A DNA stretch of 64,000 bases from the NCBI RefSeq assembly GCF_001620265.1, contig NZ_CP012661.1, forward strand, positions 496,001-560,000, read 5' to 3'. Origin of the DNA: Frigidibacter mobilis. GTDB lineage: Bacteria > Pseudomonadota > Alphaproteobacteria > Rhodobacterales > Rhodobacteraceae. The notes beneath the pieces were generated by a model, which was given only the letters and a program-made list of their open reading frames with translations, did not search any database and was not told the origin of the DNA. Positions 1 to 8,529 of the stretch are shown in pieces (the stretch's first letter is position 1; every line of letters starts with the position of its first letter). Position numbers and translations under genes: made by a program.

Positions 1-2007
1 CCGGTCGAGGATCAGCAGGCAGGTGTAATTCGCCGCCTGCCGCCCGAAGACCTGCTGCACGCCGAAATGCACGATCTCTTCAAGGATATGGTTGGCCGTC
101 ACTAGATGGCGGAGCGCACGCCCTGCCTGAATCGTCATGAATTTGTGCGGGATGATGACGCCAAGCCGCCCGTCCGGTCGGACAAGAGACAAGGACCGCT
201 CGATAAACAGCGCATACTTGTCGAAATTGTCCTGCCGCGCTGTCGTGTAGGGCGAGGCGGCGTTTTGATAGAAAGCGGCTTCTTCCGGGGAATACGCCTG
301 CATGTTCTGGATGCGGATATAGGGCGGGTTCCCCACGATCACGTCAAACCCGCCCCGCGCCGTTTCGGCGGGGAACTCGTCGGCCCACGAGAATGGGTTG
401 ACCTTCTCCAGCAACTGGGCCGGCAGCGCACCCCGCGCGGCCGTCCATTCCGCTTGACTGACGAGGCTGTTGCCCGCCCGCAGCGTTCCGTCCAGCTCCG
501 GAAGGGCCGGCGTGCCAGTGCGCCCAACGTAATCGCGGAGACCGGCCGCGCCTTCGTCCTCGATCAGCTTCAAGAGAAGGCTGAAGCGGGCCACCTCTAC
601 GGCATTGGCATCAATGTCCACGCCTCGGACATGGGCAAGCAGAATGCGGCGCTTTTCCTCGAAGGTGAGCCGCCACAGTCCTGCCCCGGCTTCGTAGATC
701 GTCCGACCGACATGCGCCGCGCGGTCGTTGGCCTGATACCAAGCCAGATAATGGTCGGTCAGGAACTCGAACACCGAGAGCAGGAAGATGCCGGAGCCGC
801 AGCAAATGTCGGCAACCGTGAACACCGCCAGATCGGTCGGGGCCTTGCCGGCGAGGCGCGGGCCAAGCGTGCGCTGAACGATGGCGTCAACGATGTAGCG
901 GGGCGTCGGCACCACGCCACCGCTTTCCCGGACTTCCGGCTTGCTGGAGATCTCGACCGCGCCGGCAGCGTCGATCGTGATGATCTCGCCCAGGAACTGC
1001 TCGTAAATTTCACCAAGCACTTCGGTTTCGACCACGGCGAAGGTATATGGACTCTGCGGATAATATAGCTCGTTGATGATCCCGCTCAGCACATCATCGC
1101 TTACGCGGACGCCCAGCCGGGCGTCATCGAGAAGCCGGAACAGGCCGGAATCGTAGAAGGCATCCGCTCGCCGCAGCTCCGCCAGTAAGGCATTGAAACT
1201 GCCGTCGCCGGCAGCGAGGTCGCGCAGGGTTTCATAGCGTTCAATGTCGCGGTCTTCACAGATGCGCAGGAATACGATCCGCAAAAGAAAAAGCTGCACC
1301 GCATAGGTAAGTTCTTCCGGCGAGAGGCCGGGCGTGTTGCAGTGAATGTCCTGCGCCAGCCGCTCGCGCCACGAACGCACCTGGCGGAGGAAGAAATCGT
1401 CGAACTGTTCCGCCCCATGGCGCGTCACATCGACGGAGAAACGCCGGTCGAAATCACCCGAATAGACCGCCGCGCGGGAGAGCAGCGGCCACAGCTCGTC
1501 AAAGCGAGCCTCGAGCTCGTCGTAGCGCACCAGCAGAATGCGCGCGACATTCGCTTCGTCGGTCAGGTCGGGCTTGGGCTTACAGTCATAGACCGCAAGT
1601 TGATGGAAGTTGGTCAGCACCGCGATCGGCAGGCTGGCGGAATATCCGTAACGCCGCGTCTGAAACGCCGCGTCCCGGTTGCGGTCGATATGGATGCTCG
1701 GCTTTTTGGCTTCGACGAACAGCTTGCGTTGGCGGGCAAGGCGCAGTTCATAGTCCGGCTTCTTGGAGAGCCGCTCTTCGCCAACCTCAACCGTGGCCTC
1801 TTCAATGACTTCCCGCAGGCCAAGAGGCTGGCCAGCCGCATTGTGCACGTCCCATCCGAACGCCGCGAGTAATGGCGTGATGAAGTCGGTGCGGGCCTGC
1901 GTCTCGTTATAGACGGCGCGCAGATAGTCTGCTTCGTTGCGCCTGAAGCTCTGAACCAGCTCGCCGACCCGAGCGCGCGCGGCTGCCTTCAGGTCTGGAC
2001 CGGTCAT
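1..2007 (-). CDS. Type IIG-like restriction-modification protein (N6-adenine methyltransferase with N-terminal nuclease), 3' end cut by window
   Basis: The minus-strand frame is open from an ATG at 2007 to the window edge, giving 669 residues without a stop. An N-terminal domain resembling type I HsdR/PD-(D/E)XK nucleases shows PDY at about 84-86 and FVEAKKPS at about 97-104. A methyltransferase follows, with SAM motif VADICCGSGIFLL near 400 and the adenine catalytic motif VGNPPYIRIQ near 560. Nuclease and methyltransferase in one chain is the Eco57I/type IIG architecture; the target-recognition part would lie beyond the window. The start overlaps the stop of the upstream methyltransferase as ATGA, so translation is probably coupled. 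Base composition is visibly less GC-rich than the rest of the window, suggesting horizontal acquisition. A BREX PglX-like protein is the main alternative, but the N-terminal ExK motif argues for restriction. Confidence 0.8.
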   Translation of the reverse strand, partial: MTGPDLKAAARARVGELVQSFRRNEADYLRAVYNETQARTDFITPLLAAFGWDVHNAAGQPLGLREVIEEATVEVGEERLSKKPDYELRLARQRKLFVEAKKPSIHIDRNRDAAFQTRRYGYSASLPIAVLTNFHQLAVYDCKPKPDLTDEANVARILLVRYDELEARFDELWPLLSRAAVYSGDFDRRFSVDVTRHGAEQFDDFFLRQVRSWRERLAQDIHCNTPGLSPEELTYAVQLFLLRIVFLRICEDRDIERYETLRDLAAGDGSFNALLAELRRADAFYDSGLFRLLDDARLGVRVSDDVLSGIINELYYPQSPYTFAVVETEVLGEIYEQFLGEIITIDAAGAVEISSKPEVRESGGVVPTPRYIVDAIVQRTLGPRLAGKAPTDLAVFTVADICCGSGIFLLSVFEFLTDHYLAWYQANDRAAHVGRTIYEAGAGLWRLTFEEKRRILLAHVRGVDIDANAVEVARFSLLLKLIEDEGAAGLRDYVGRTGTPALPELDGTLRAGNSLVSQAEWTAARGALPAQLLEKVNPFSWADEFPAETARGGFDVIVGNPPYIRIQNMQAYSPEEAAFYQNAASPYTTARQDNFDKYALFIERSLSLVRPDGRLGVIIPHKFMTIQAGRALRHLVTANHILEEIVHFGVQQVFGRQAANYTCLLILDR

Positions 2008-3758
2008 ATCGCCTGTTTCCGCGTACCGCGCCGGCGCGAATTGCGACGGTCCCTCATCTGTGTCCAAACGCTTTTCAGAAGGTCGCAGTCTGCGGCGCTC
2101 AGGCCCATATGCTCGCGTAAGATAATTTTCGCGTTTTCCTCAAGCACCGCGTCCAAACGTCCGGCGCGGACAAGTTGATCGACGTCTTTAAGTGGCATGG
2201 CGCCGTTGAGCTTCGCCGGCATCAATAGCCGCTCGGCTTCGGTCGGCTCCAGCTCTAATACGCCGCCGCCATAGCTACGCCCCTCGATCTCGGCCGAAGC
2301 GGCTGTAAGCCATGTATAGGTATTGGCGATCACCCGCTCCGGCTTCGCACCATGGCTGCGCATCCGGTGGATTGTGTCGGTGGAGGTCGCCCCTGAAGCA
2401 TTCAACACCATGCGCGGAAAGTCATAAATTTGCCGGAAGGCAAAGCCATCCGGCACCCAAACAGAAGGTACAAGATACCACGGTTTGCGGATTGAGCATT
2501 TGTATCCCTTGTGGAACTCCTTCCGTTCGCCATCCTCAATGTATTGCCGTAACTTAGCACTCAATTCGCTGGCCTGTGCCGCGCTGATATTGAGCAGATG
2601 CACGCGGTTTCCATCGGCGGCAAGGGATATCCAATCGGCCTTGCCGAGCTGGCTTCCTTTGAGCTGCACGGAACGCGACACTAAAGGTGTCGTGTAGCCT
2701 TCAAGGCCGAAGTCTTTGACCTGATCAGTTGAAAGTACGAAAAACTCATTCTTACCCGTGACCACGCCCACGTCGATACTTGCGTGTGTGGACATGGAGG
2801 AGGTGATTTCCGCATCGCGTAGCTCACGCATGAAAGAAATCTGCCGGTTGTCTAGGAAGTATTTCAGCCACTTCTCACTGTCATGGCAAATGATCTTCGG
2901 TTCGGCCCGATCGAGCAGCAGGGCGGGCCGGATGTCGGTGATGTCGGCCACCGTCTCCGCCGCCGTCAGCGCGACCCGGCAGGTGTTGTCTTCGGTTGCG
3001 GCGGCCAGTGCGCCATCTGCCAGCAGCAGCACAACCTCCTGTTCAGCGTTCTCAAAGAACAGCTCGTTGCAGGCGATAACGTCGATACGCTCGAAATGAT
3101 CTGTCAGGTACGACCGGAGTTGAGCAGCATAGGTGACTTGTAGAATTTCCGCCGGCAGGACGAGCGCCAAGCGGCCACCCGGTTTTAGGCTGGCCGTCGC
3201 CGCAACGACGAACGGCACCCAGATGTTGGTCAGACGGTTCGGTTTCAGCCCCTGATCGCCCATGATCGCCATGGCGCGGGCGCGGTGCGGTTCGGGGAAA
3301 GACTGATAACGAATAAAGGGAGGATTGCCCACGATCACGTCGAAAGCGGGTTGATCGGTTCCCTGCCACCAACCGAAGAAATCCGAGTTGCAAACGATTT
3401 TGTCCGCGGCTTTTCCGAGATCGGGGCGCAGGCGTTCCGTCGCCGCGCGCGCTTCTGCGGTGACGATCTCAACACCGGTGAGGTGATGTGGAATCTTCGC
3501 AGGTGTCACGCCCAACGACAAAAGTCTCTGGGCGGCTGCTTCCAAGAAAGCGCCATCACCACAGCTCGGCTCCAGTACGGTGTCATCAGCAGACTGGATC
3601 GCCCATTCACAAAGCCACGCTGCGACCTGTGCAGACGTGTAGTAGCCACCTCGCAACTTGTCTTTGTCTAGGTCAGCAAAGCGACCGCGCGGTGACACTG
3701 TAGAGGCGGCAACCTTTGATTTAGGAGCGCGGGGTTTGGTGGTGCGAGCGGAAGTCAT
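2004..3758 (-). CDS. Gamma-class N6-adenine DNA methyltransferase (M.TaqI/Eco57I-like)
   Basis: A 584-residue DNA methyltransferase. SAM-binding motif I is LEPSCGDGAFL at about 62-72 and the catalytic NPPF motif is at 145-148 (VGNPPFIRYQ). The motif order is that of gamma-class adenine methyltransferases. The long C-terminal half (about 300-560) should hold the target-recognition domain. The gene starts in an ATGA overlap with the RHH gene and ends in an ATGA overlap with the nuclease-methyltransferase, so the three form one tightly coupled operon. This is the expected separate protecting methyltransferase of an Eco57I-like system. The recognition sequence cannot be read from the protein by eye. 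Confidence 0.85.
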   Translation of the reverse strand: MTSARTTKPRAPKSKVAASTVSPRGRFADLDKDKLRGGYYTSAQVAAWLCEWAIQSADDTVLEPSCGDGAFLEAAAQRLLSLGVTPAKIPHHLTGVEIVTAEARAATERLRPDLGKAADKIVCNSDFFGWWQGTDQPAFDVIVGNPPFIRYQSFPEPHRARAMAIMGDQGLKPNRLTNIWVPFVVAATASLKPGGRLALVLPAEILQVTYAAQLRSYLTDHFERIDVIACNELFFENAEQEVVLLLADGALAAATEDNTCRVALTAAETVADITDIRPALLLDRAEPKIICHDSEKWLKYFLDNRQISFMRELRDAEITSSMSTHASIDVGVVTGKNEFFVLSTDQVKDFGLEGYTTPLVSRSVQLKGSQLGKADWISLAADGNRVHLLNISAAQASELSAKLRQYIEDGERKEFHKGYKCSIRKPWYLVPSVWVPDGFAFRQIYDFPRMVLNASGATSTDTIHRMRSHGAKPERVIANTYTWLTAASAEIEGRSYGGGVLELEPTEAERLLMPAKLNGAMPLKDVDQLVRAGRLDAVLEENAKIILREHMGLSAADCDLLKSVWTQMRDRRNSRRRGTRKQAI

Positions 3759-3946
3759 TCTTTCCCCATATGAAGCAGAGGCATGTCTTCCTTGAGGAGA
3801 CGGTCAACCGCTTCGCGGACGACCCATGCTACTGATACTCGATTCTTGCGGGCTATCTCGTTTAGCTCCCTATGCTGCTCCGCTGTCAGGCTGACTGACA
3901 GGCGATGGGCCGACTTGTCATCGTGGACATGTGGTGCGTTTTGCAT
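3755..3946 (-). CDS. Ribbon-helix-helix (CopG/Arc-type) regulator of the restriction-modification operon
   Basis: A 63-residue protein containing a ribbon-helix-helix fold: the strand RLSVSLT is followed by helices AEQHRELNEIARKN and VSVAWVVREAVDRLLKE. The frame stays open upstream to a GTG at 4120, but that GTG has GGAGG directly abutting it and the extension would run through the repeated TTGCACC box at 3970-3998. The ATG at 3946 therefore gives the natural 5' end. The stop overlaps the methyltransferase start by 4 bases. RHH proteins usually repress their own promoter by binding short tandem repeats, so this may play the part of a controller protein that delays nuclease expression. That role is inferred from position. 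An antitoxin role is less likely because no toxin gene is adjacent. Confidence 0.75.
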   Translation of the reverse strand: MQNAPHVHDDKSAHRLSVSLTAEQHRELNEIARKNRVSVAWVVREAVDRLLKEDMPLLHMGKE

Positions 3947-3969
3947 AGCGGCTCTAAAGTGATTTGCCT

Positions 3970-3998
3970 TTGCACCACCTTGCACCACATCGGTGCAA
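3970..3998. promoter_or_regulatory. Candidate RHH operator: repeated TTGCACC boxes
   Basis: TTGCACCAC occurs at 3970-3978 and again at 3980-3988, a 10-bp period, and GGTGCAA, the inverted copy of TTGCACC, lies at 3992-3998. The array is about 24 bases upstream of the RHH start. Helically phased short direct repeats are the usual target of CopG/Arc proteins, so this is the likely autoregulatory site of the operon. Confidence 0.6.
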
Positions 3999-4458
3999 GG
4001 CGCAACGCGGCCCTCGACTACCTCGACCGATTTTCTGCCGAAGCAGATGTAGCCCGACGCATCGTCCCTGGATGTTTGTAAGCACATATCCAGGTCACCT
4101 AAATTTATGCCAGACGCCACCCTCCAGTCGTAAGACCGCCGCCGATCAGCTTTCCCCGAAAGAGGGGCTTTAGAGGGCTATAGCGTAGACGTAGTTATCA
4201 TCATCGCCCGGCGTGGCGCACCATTTTCCTTAGACTGCTTGAATGATCGCCTTGCGAAGCCTTTCCTGGGTCGGTCCAGCCTTTAAGGCTGATGCTCTGC
4301 CGCTGTGCTCAGCCCTGTAGGGCGCGCCTGCACGGGGAAGCTTTGAAGCCGCGGGCGGGCTTGATGGACCCGAAAAAACGCCCCCGCCGCGCCATATTCG
4401 CGCCGCGCTTGCGTATCAGCCTGGGCGCAGGTGAAACGAAACCCGACGAGGTTGCCCC
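3999..4458. other. Intergenic region at the edge of the restriction-modification island
   Basis: No convincing gene was found here. Composition shifts from mixed to GC-rich across the segment, marking the boundary between island and housekeeping DNA. A short CCCC-GAAAGA-GGGG hairpin lies at 4154-4167. No tRNA, integrase or clear direct repeat that would mark an attachment site was seen. Confidence 0.4.
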
Positions 4459-4635
4459 ATGAGGTACGCCGTGGCCCTTCTGACCCGTATCGGGCTTGGC
4501 TCGCCCGGGCCCGACGAGGATGTGTTCGAGACGCGCCTTGCCCAGATGATCGCCACCGAACGCCCGCGCCTTCGGCTGCGGCAGGGGCCGCGCCCGTCGC
4601 TGTTCAGAAGTCGGGCGAGACGCCTGGCAGCTTGA
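4459..4635 (+). CDS. Small hypothetical protein, 58 residues
   Basis: An ATG at 4459 is preceded by GACGAGG seven bases upstream, a fair ribosome binding site, and opens a 58-codon frame ending at TGA 4633. The first 45 codons use G or C at most third positions, as real genes here do. The protein begins MRYAVALLTRIGLG and has an arginine-rich tail. The 3' end overlaps the end of mipZ on the other strand by about 30 bases. I do not recognise the family, and a chance ORF is possible. Confidence 0.35.
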   Translation: MRYAVALLTRIGLGSPGPDEDVFETRLAQMIATERPRLRLRQGPRPSLFRSRARRLAA

Positions 4636-5413
4636 TCTCCTTGATGAGATCGCGCAGTTCCTGCCGGGCGGCGACGTTCGACAGGTTCAGGCTTTCGACG
4701 CCGACATCCTTCAGGTCCAGCAACGTCAGCCCGCGCGGGAACAGCTCGCGGAAGATGACCCGTTCCGAAAAGCCCGGGGCCACGCGAAAGCCGATGCGGC
4801 GCGACAGGCTGGTCAGCGCCTCACCGACCTTCTTCTTGTTGTGCATGTGCTGCGCGCCCAGACGGTTGCGCAGCACGATCCAGTCGATGGGCTTCAGCCC
4901 GGCCTTGGCGCGCAGCTGGCGGGCGTTCCAGACCATCTCGGCATAGATCGAGGGGCCAAGCACGCGGCCCGTCTCCGGGTCGGCGCGGGCCAGCAGGTCG
5001 AAGTCGATGAAGCTGTCGTTCAGGGGGGTGATCAGCGTATCGGCCAGTGAATGCGCTACTTGGCTCAGCCTTGTGTGCGAGCCGGGGCAGTCGATCAGGA
5101 TGAAGTCGCTGGTGGCATCCAGCGCCGCCACGGCGGCCGACAGGCGGTGGTCGAAGACATTCTCGTTGGGCCCCAGCGTGGCCGCGTCAACCTCGGGCAA
5201 CTCGCGGAAATCGGGCATCGGCAGGGTGATGCCCTGCCGCGCCGCAAAGGCGCGCCGGTTCTCCAGATAGCGCCCGAAGCTCTTCTGCCGGACATCGAGG
5301 TCCAGCGCGCCGACGCGCCAGCCCATGCGGCACAGGGCTGTTGCCACATGCATGCAGGTCGTGGACTTCCCCGACCCGCCCTTTTCGTTTCCGGTGACGA
5401 TGATATGTGCCAA
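4604..5413 (-). CDS. mipZ: Division-plane positioning ATPase MipZ (ParA family)
   Basis: A 269-residue ParA-type ATPase with the deviant Walker A EKGGSGKST at 10-18 and the characteristic MipZ segment ALDLDVRQKSFGRYLENRR. MipZ forms a gradient from the ParB-bound pole and blocks FtsZ polymerisation except at midcell in alphaproteobacteria. The motif VLRNRL and the C-terminal RELFPRGLTLLDL also match MipZ rather than chromosomal ParA. The start is TTG at 5413 with GGGGAAG just upstream. No parB is adjacent, which is normal for mipZ. Confidence 0.88.
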   Translation of the reverse strand: MAHIIVTGNEKGGSGKSTTCMHVATALCRMGWRVGALDLDVRQKSFGRYLENRRAFAARQGITLPMPDFRELPEVDAATLGPNENVFDHRLSAAVAALDATSDFILIDCPGSHTRLSQVAHSLADTLITPLNDSFIDFDLLARADPETGRVLGPSIYAEMVWNARQLRAKAGLKPIDWIVLRNRLGAQHMHNKKKVGEALTSLSRRIGFRVAPGFSERVIFRELFPRGLTLLDLKDVGVESLNLSNVAARQELRDLIKEIKLPGVSPDF

Positions 5414-5572
5414 GTCGCTTCCCCGCCCGCAGTCCCCTGCCCGGGGTCCCGGGCGCTAGAACCTATATGTTGCGGTCTGCCCCAAGTGAAGCGCGAGGGC
5501 CGGCCGGTGGGCGTTTTTCCCGTGGATGTGGCCTGCGTGTTCTTGGCGCAGGCGCCAGATGGGGCCCGGATA

Positions 5573-5606
5573 CAAAAAAGGGGCGCTGCCAGCGGCGCGC
5601 CCCTTC
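5573..5606 (-). terminator. Rho-independent terminator of rpmE
   Basis: On the minus strand an AAGGGGCGC/GCGCCCC hairpin is followed by a run of Ts (plus-strand As at 5574-5579). It lies about 20 bases past the rpmE stop. Confidence 0.8.
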
Positions 5607-5627
5607 CGTATTGTCCGTCGCCGCTGC

Positions 5628-5849
5628 TCAGAAGCCGAGGCCGGCGTACTTGTTCTTGAACTTCGTCACGCGGCCGCCAGTATCCATCAGCTTGGCGTTG
5701 CCGCCCGTCCAGGCCGGGTGGGCCAGCGGGTCGATGTCCAGCGCCATCTGGTCGCCCTCTTTGCCCCAGGTCGAACGGACCTGGTACACGGTGCCATCCG
5801 TCATCTTCACGTTGATGATGTGATAGTCGGGGTGAATTCCTTGTCTCAT
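5628..5849 (-). CDS. rpmE: 50S ribosomal protein L31
   Basis: A 73-residue L31: it begins [10 protein letters not shown], then shows a central HPAWTG motif, and ends in the basic segment [13 protein letters not shown]. It lacks the CxxC zinc-binding cysteines and so is the zinc-independent form, which can replace the zinc form under zinc limitation. It follows rplS after 11 bases, and a terminator lies just downstream, so it closes the rpsP-rimM-trmD-rplS-rpmE series. Confidence 0.95.
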   Translation of the reverse strand: MRQGIHPDYHIINVKMTDGTVYQVRSTWGKEGDQMALDIDPLAHPAWTGGNAKLMDTGGRVTKFKNKYAGLGF

Positions 5850-5860
5850 GATCCCGCTCC

Positions 5861-6244
5861 TTACGCGCCTGCGCCGTCTTTGGCTTTGTAATTGGTGACT
5901 TCCGCGATCCGGGCAGATTTGCCGCGACGCGAGCGGAGGTAGTACAGCTTGGCGCGACGGACGCGGCCACGGCGCACGACCTCGATCGAGTCGATGTTGG
6001 TCGAATAGAGCGGGAACACCCGCTCCACGCCTTCACCGAACGAAATCTTGCGCACGGTGAACGACGCGGCGATGGTGCTGCCGCCCTTGCGGGCGATCAC
6101 GACGCCTTCGTAGTTCTGCACGCGCGAGCGGGTGCCCTCGGTCACTTTGTAGCCGACGCGAACGGTGTCGCCTGCCTTGAAGTCCGGGATGGTCTTGCCG
6201 AGCGCAGCGATCTGCTCGGCTTCGAGTTGCGCGATAAGGTTCAT
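5861..6244 (-). CDS. rplS: 50S ribosomal protein L19
   Basis: A 127-residue L19 with the family hallmarks [16 protein letters not shown] near 23-38, [14 protein letters not shown], and [24 protein letters not shown] near the C-terminus. L19 sits at the interface of the two ribosomal subunits. Position after trmD is the canonical bacterial order. Confidence 0.97.
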   Translation of the reverse strand: MNLIAQLEAEQIAALGKTIPDFKAGDTVRVGYKVTEGTRSRVQNYEGVVIARKGGSTIAASFTVRKISFGEGVERVFPLYSTNIDSIEVVRRGRVRRAKLYYLRSRRGKSARIAEVTNYKAKDGAGA

Positions 6245-6292
6245 CGCAAGTCCTTTGCTCTGCTCGCGGTTTTCCGCGAAGGTGATGCGCCC

Positions 6293-7126
6293 TCAGAGCT
6301 CTCGGTCTTCATCCGGGTCCGCGCTGTGCGTCGCACACCACGCCCGCCAGAGATCAGGACGGCGTTCTTTTGTCAGCCTTTCGGCCTCGGCCCGTCGCCA
6401 GTCGGCAATTCTTGCGTGGTGCCCGGATTGAAGAATTTCCGGTATCGCGCGGCCTTCCCAGACGGTGGGTCTTGTGTACTGTGGATGTTCAAGAAGCCCG
6501 TCCGAAAAAGATTCTTCCTCGGTGGACGCCTGATTCCCAAGCACGCGGGGTATAAGTCGAACTGTCGCGTCGATCAAGGCCTGTGCTGCGATCTCGCCCC
6601 CGGTGAGGACGAAATCGCCAAGGCTGACCTCTTCAACGCCATAAGCCTCCAGCACCCGCTCGTCCACGCCTTCAAACCGGCCGCACAGCAGGGTGATCCC
6701 GTCCGACTGGCTGAGCCGGCGGGCGGTGGCCTGATCGAAGGGCTTGCCGCGGGGCGACAGGTAGATCACCGGCCAGCGGGTGCGGTCGGGCGGTGTGCCG
6801 ATGGCGGCCTGGTCCAGCGCCTTGGCGACCACGTCGGCGCGCAGCACCATGCCGGCGCCACCCCCGGCGGGGTTGTCATCGACATTGCGGTGCCGGCCCT
6901 CGCCGAAGGGGCGCAGGTCGATGGTTTCCAGCGCCCAGAGCCCCATGTCCAGCGCCTTGCCGGTCAGGCTCAGCCCCAGCGTGCCGGGGAAGGCATCGGG
7001 GAACAGCGTGACGATCTTCGCGGTCCAGGCCCCCTTCAGGCGGGGGTTGTGGTCCATCAACTCGCGCGGCTTGATCGACGCGGAAATGGCGAGGCGGCCA
7101 TGCGAGCGGGGAGGGGCGTCCGACAT
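6293..7126 (-). CDS. trmD: tRNA (guanine-37-N1)-methyltransferase
   Basis: A 277-residue SPOUT methyltransferase that makes m1G37 and prevents +1 frameshifting. Core motifs are [11 protein letters not shown], the knot segments LSPRGKPF and [12 protein letters not shown], and [11 protein letters not shown]. The first 23 residues form an extension before the usual start; an internal ATG at 7057 could serve, but similar N-terminal extensions occur in Rhodobacterales TrmD. It lies 3 bases after rimM and probably shares one transcript with it. Confidence 0.96.
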   Translation of the reverse strand: MSDAPPRSHGRLAISASIKPRELMDHNPRLKGAWTAKIVTLFPDAFPGTLGLSLTGKALDMGLWALETIDLRPFGEGRHRNVDDNPAGGGAGMVLRADVVAKALDQAAIGTPPDRTRWPVIYLSPRGKPFDQATARRLSQSDGITLLCGRFEGVDERVLEAYGVEEVSLGDFVLTGGEIAAQALIDATVRLIPRVLGNQASTEEESFSDGLLEHPQYTRPTVWEGRAIPEILQSGHHARIADWRRAEAERLTKERRPDLWRAWCATHSADPDEDREL

Positions 7127-7129
7127 CGC

Positions 7130-7636
7130 TCAGGTCTCTTCCGGCAGGTCGACGATGATCCGGCCGGCGGTCAGGTCAACGGTCGGCACCGCGGCACGGG
7201 TGAAGGGCAACAGCAGGGCATTGCGCTGGCCGGGGGCGAGGATCTCGAGGATATCCCCGGCGCCGTGGTTGTGGATGGCGTGGACGGTGCCGACGGGCGC
7301 GCCGCCGGTATCGAGCACCGGCAGGCCGATCAGGTCGGCATGGTAGAATTCGTCATCCGGCAGAGACGGCAGCTTTTGCCTTTCTGCCCAGAGGGTTGCG
7401 CCCTTGAGCTCATCCGCCTGCTCCTTGGTGGCGATGCCGGTCATCCGGGCCGCGAGGCCCCCTGCCACCGCGCGGGTGATCTTGACCGTGAAGCTGCGCT
7501 TGCCGTCTTCCGAGGTGAGCGGGGCGTAGTCGGCAATCGCGGCGGGGTCGGCGCAGAAGCTTTTCAGCCGCACCTCGCCGTGCACGCCGAAGGCGCCGGC
7601 AATCGCGCCCACGCAGACCTTGTCGTTTGCGGCCAT
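7130..7636 (-). CDS. rimM: Ribosome maturation factor RimM
   Basis: A 168-residue 16S processing factor that binds S19 during 30S head assembly. The start chosen is the ATG at 7636 ([27 protein letters not shown]), preceded by GTGAGGAA; the frame extends 11 codons further up without support. An N-terminal RimM barrel is followed by a PRC barrel containing [12 protein letters not shown]. It sits between rpsP and trmD. Confidence 0.94.
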   Translation of the reverse strand: MAANDKVCVGAIAGAFGVHGEVRLKSFCADPAAIADYAPLTSEDGKRSFTVKITRAVAGGLAARMTGIATKEQADELKGATLWAERQKLPSLPDDEFYHADLIGLPVLDTGGAPVGTVHAIHNHGAGDILEILAPGQRNALLLPFTRAAVPTVDLTAGRIIVDLPEET

Positions 7637-7710
7637 GATCGCTTCCTCACATCGAAGGCGGGCGGACAAGCCCGTTTCAGACCGAAAAGGCGGGCAGCAT
7701 CACGCCACCC

Positions 7711-7752
7711 GCCGCAAGTCTTGCGGCAATCCGGCGCCGTTGCAAGCGCCGG
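7711..7752. other. Two consecutive stem-loops between rpsP and rimM
   Basis: GCCGCAA/TTGCGGC pairs at 7711-7727, and CCGGCGC/GCGCCGG pairs at 7731-7752 around an 8-base loop. Neither has a T-run, so they are not strong terminators. They may stabilise the abundant rpsP message or reduce read-through into rimM. Confidence 0.5.
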
Positions 7753-7775
7753 AATTACCGTTCAAACCCAAAGGC

Positions 7776-8135
7776 TTATTCGGTGGCTTCGGCGGTCGCA
7801 GCGGCCTTCTTCGCGCGCTCTTCGGCGCGCTTCTTGGCCTTGGCGCCGGGTTCGGCTTGCTTGGGGTTATTGCGGACGGCTTTTTCCAGAACGCCGGCGG
7901 TTTCCAGCATCCGGGCAACGCGGTCTGTGGGCTGGGCGCCGTGCGAGAGCCAGTATTTCACCCGGTCCAGATCCATTTTCACGCGCTCTTCGCTGTCCTT
8001 GGCCAGCAGCGGGTTGTAGGTGCCCAGCTTTTCAAGGAAGCGGCCGTCGCGCGGCATCCGGCTGTCGGAGGCGACGATGGAATAGTGCGGGCGCTTGTTG
8101 GAGCCCCCACGGGCGAGGCGGATCTTCATGGACAT
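7776..8135 (-). CDS. rpsP: 30S ribosomal protein S16
   Basis: A 119-residue S16 beginning [21 protein letters not shown], with [12 protein letters not shown] and the helix [15 protein letters not shown]. The C-terminal 35 residues are an Ala/Lys/Glu-rich tail typical of alphaproteobacterial S16. First gene of the rimM-trmD-rplS series. Confidence 0.97.
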   Translation of the reverse strand: MSMKIRLARGGSNKRPHYSIVASDSRMPRDGRFLEKLGTYNPLLAKDSEERVKMDLDRVKYWLSHGAQPTDRVARMLETAGVLEKAVRNNPKQAEPGAKAKKRAEERAKKAAATAEATE

Positions 8136-8177
8136 GTCAGTTTCTCCTTGGTCTTTGGAAGGTCGGGCAAGTACCCG

Positions 8178-8474
8178 TTATTTCTGCAGTTTCTCGTGAT
8201 GCCTGATGACTTCGGAAATGATGAAGGTCAGGAATTTGCGGGCGAATTCGGGGTCGAGATCGGCCTCTTGCGAGAGCCGTTCCAGACGGGCGATCTGCGC
8301 CGCTTCCCGGGTCGGGTCCGAGGGCGGCAGGTTGTGTTCGGCCTTCAGGCGGCCGACGGACTGGGTGTGCTTGAAGCGTTCGGCCAGCGTGTAGAGCAGG
8401 ATCGCGTCGAGCCGGTCGATGGACTGGCGGTGGTCGTGCAGCAGCGCTGCGGCGCGGGTGGCGGCGTCGGTCAT
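8178..8474 (-). CDS. Chorismate mutase, AroQ type
   Basis: A 98-residue all-helical chorismate mutase converting chorismate to prephenate for Phe/Tyr synthesis. Visible active-site-type residues are R20 in RQSIDRLD, the LYTLAERF segment, VGRLKAE, and R57 in DPTREAAQ. The ATG at 8474 is preceded by GCCGGAGAAG, a good ribosome site; the frame continues upstream without coding character. It lies between the GNAT gene and rpsP, probably co-transcribed with ffh. Confidence 0.88.
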   Translation of the reverse strand: MTDAATRAAALLHDHRQSIDRLDAILLYTLAERFKHTQSVGRLKAEHNLPPSDPTREAAQIARLERLSQEADLDPEFARKFLTFIISEVIRHHEKLQK

Positions 8475-8529
8475 GCGCTTCTCCGGCATCTGGAAAGCAT
8501 CTGGAACCCGTATGGATGTCGTATGTATG

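Noticed and set aside
106..1068. A 320-codon plus-strand frame across the nuclease-methyltransferase
   Set aside because: The minus strand carries intact SAM and NPPY motifs in a continuous 669-codon frame; the plus frame has no domain.
3947..4120. N-terminal extension of the RHH protein from a GTG at 4120
   Set aside because: The GTG has no room for a ribosome site and the extension runs through the repeated operator; the ATG at 3946 gives a normal-length RHH protein.
3999..4458. An integration site or tRNA at the island boundary
   Set aside because: No tRNA structure, integrase or matching direct repeats were found in this segment.
6227..8206. A 659-codon open frame on the plus strand antisense to trmD, rimM and rpsP
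   Set aside because: It is the antisense shadow of well-identified genes in GC-rich DNA, with low-complexity composition and no recognisable domain.
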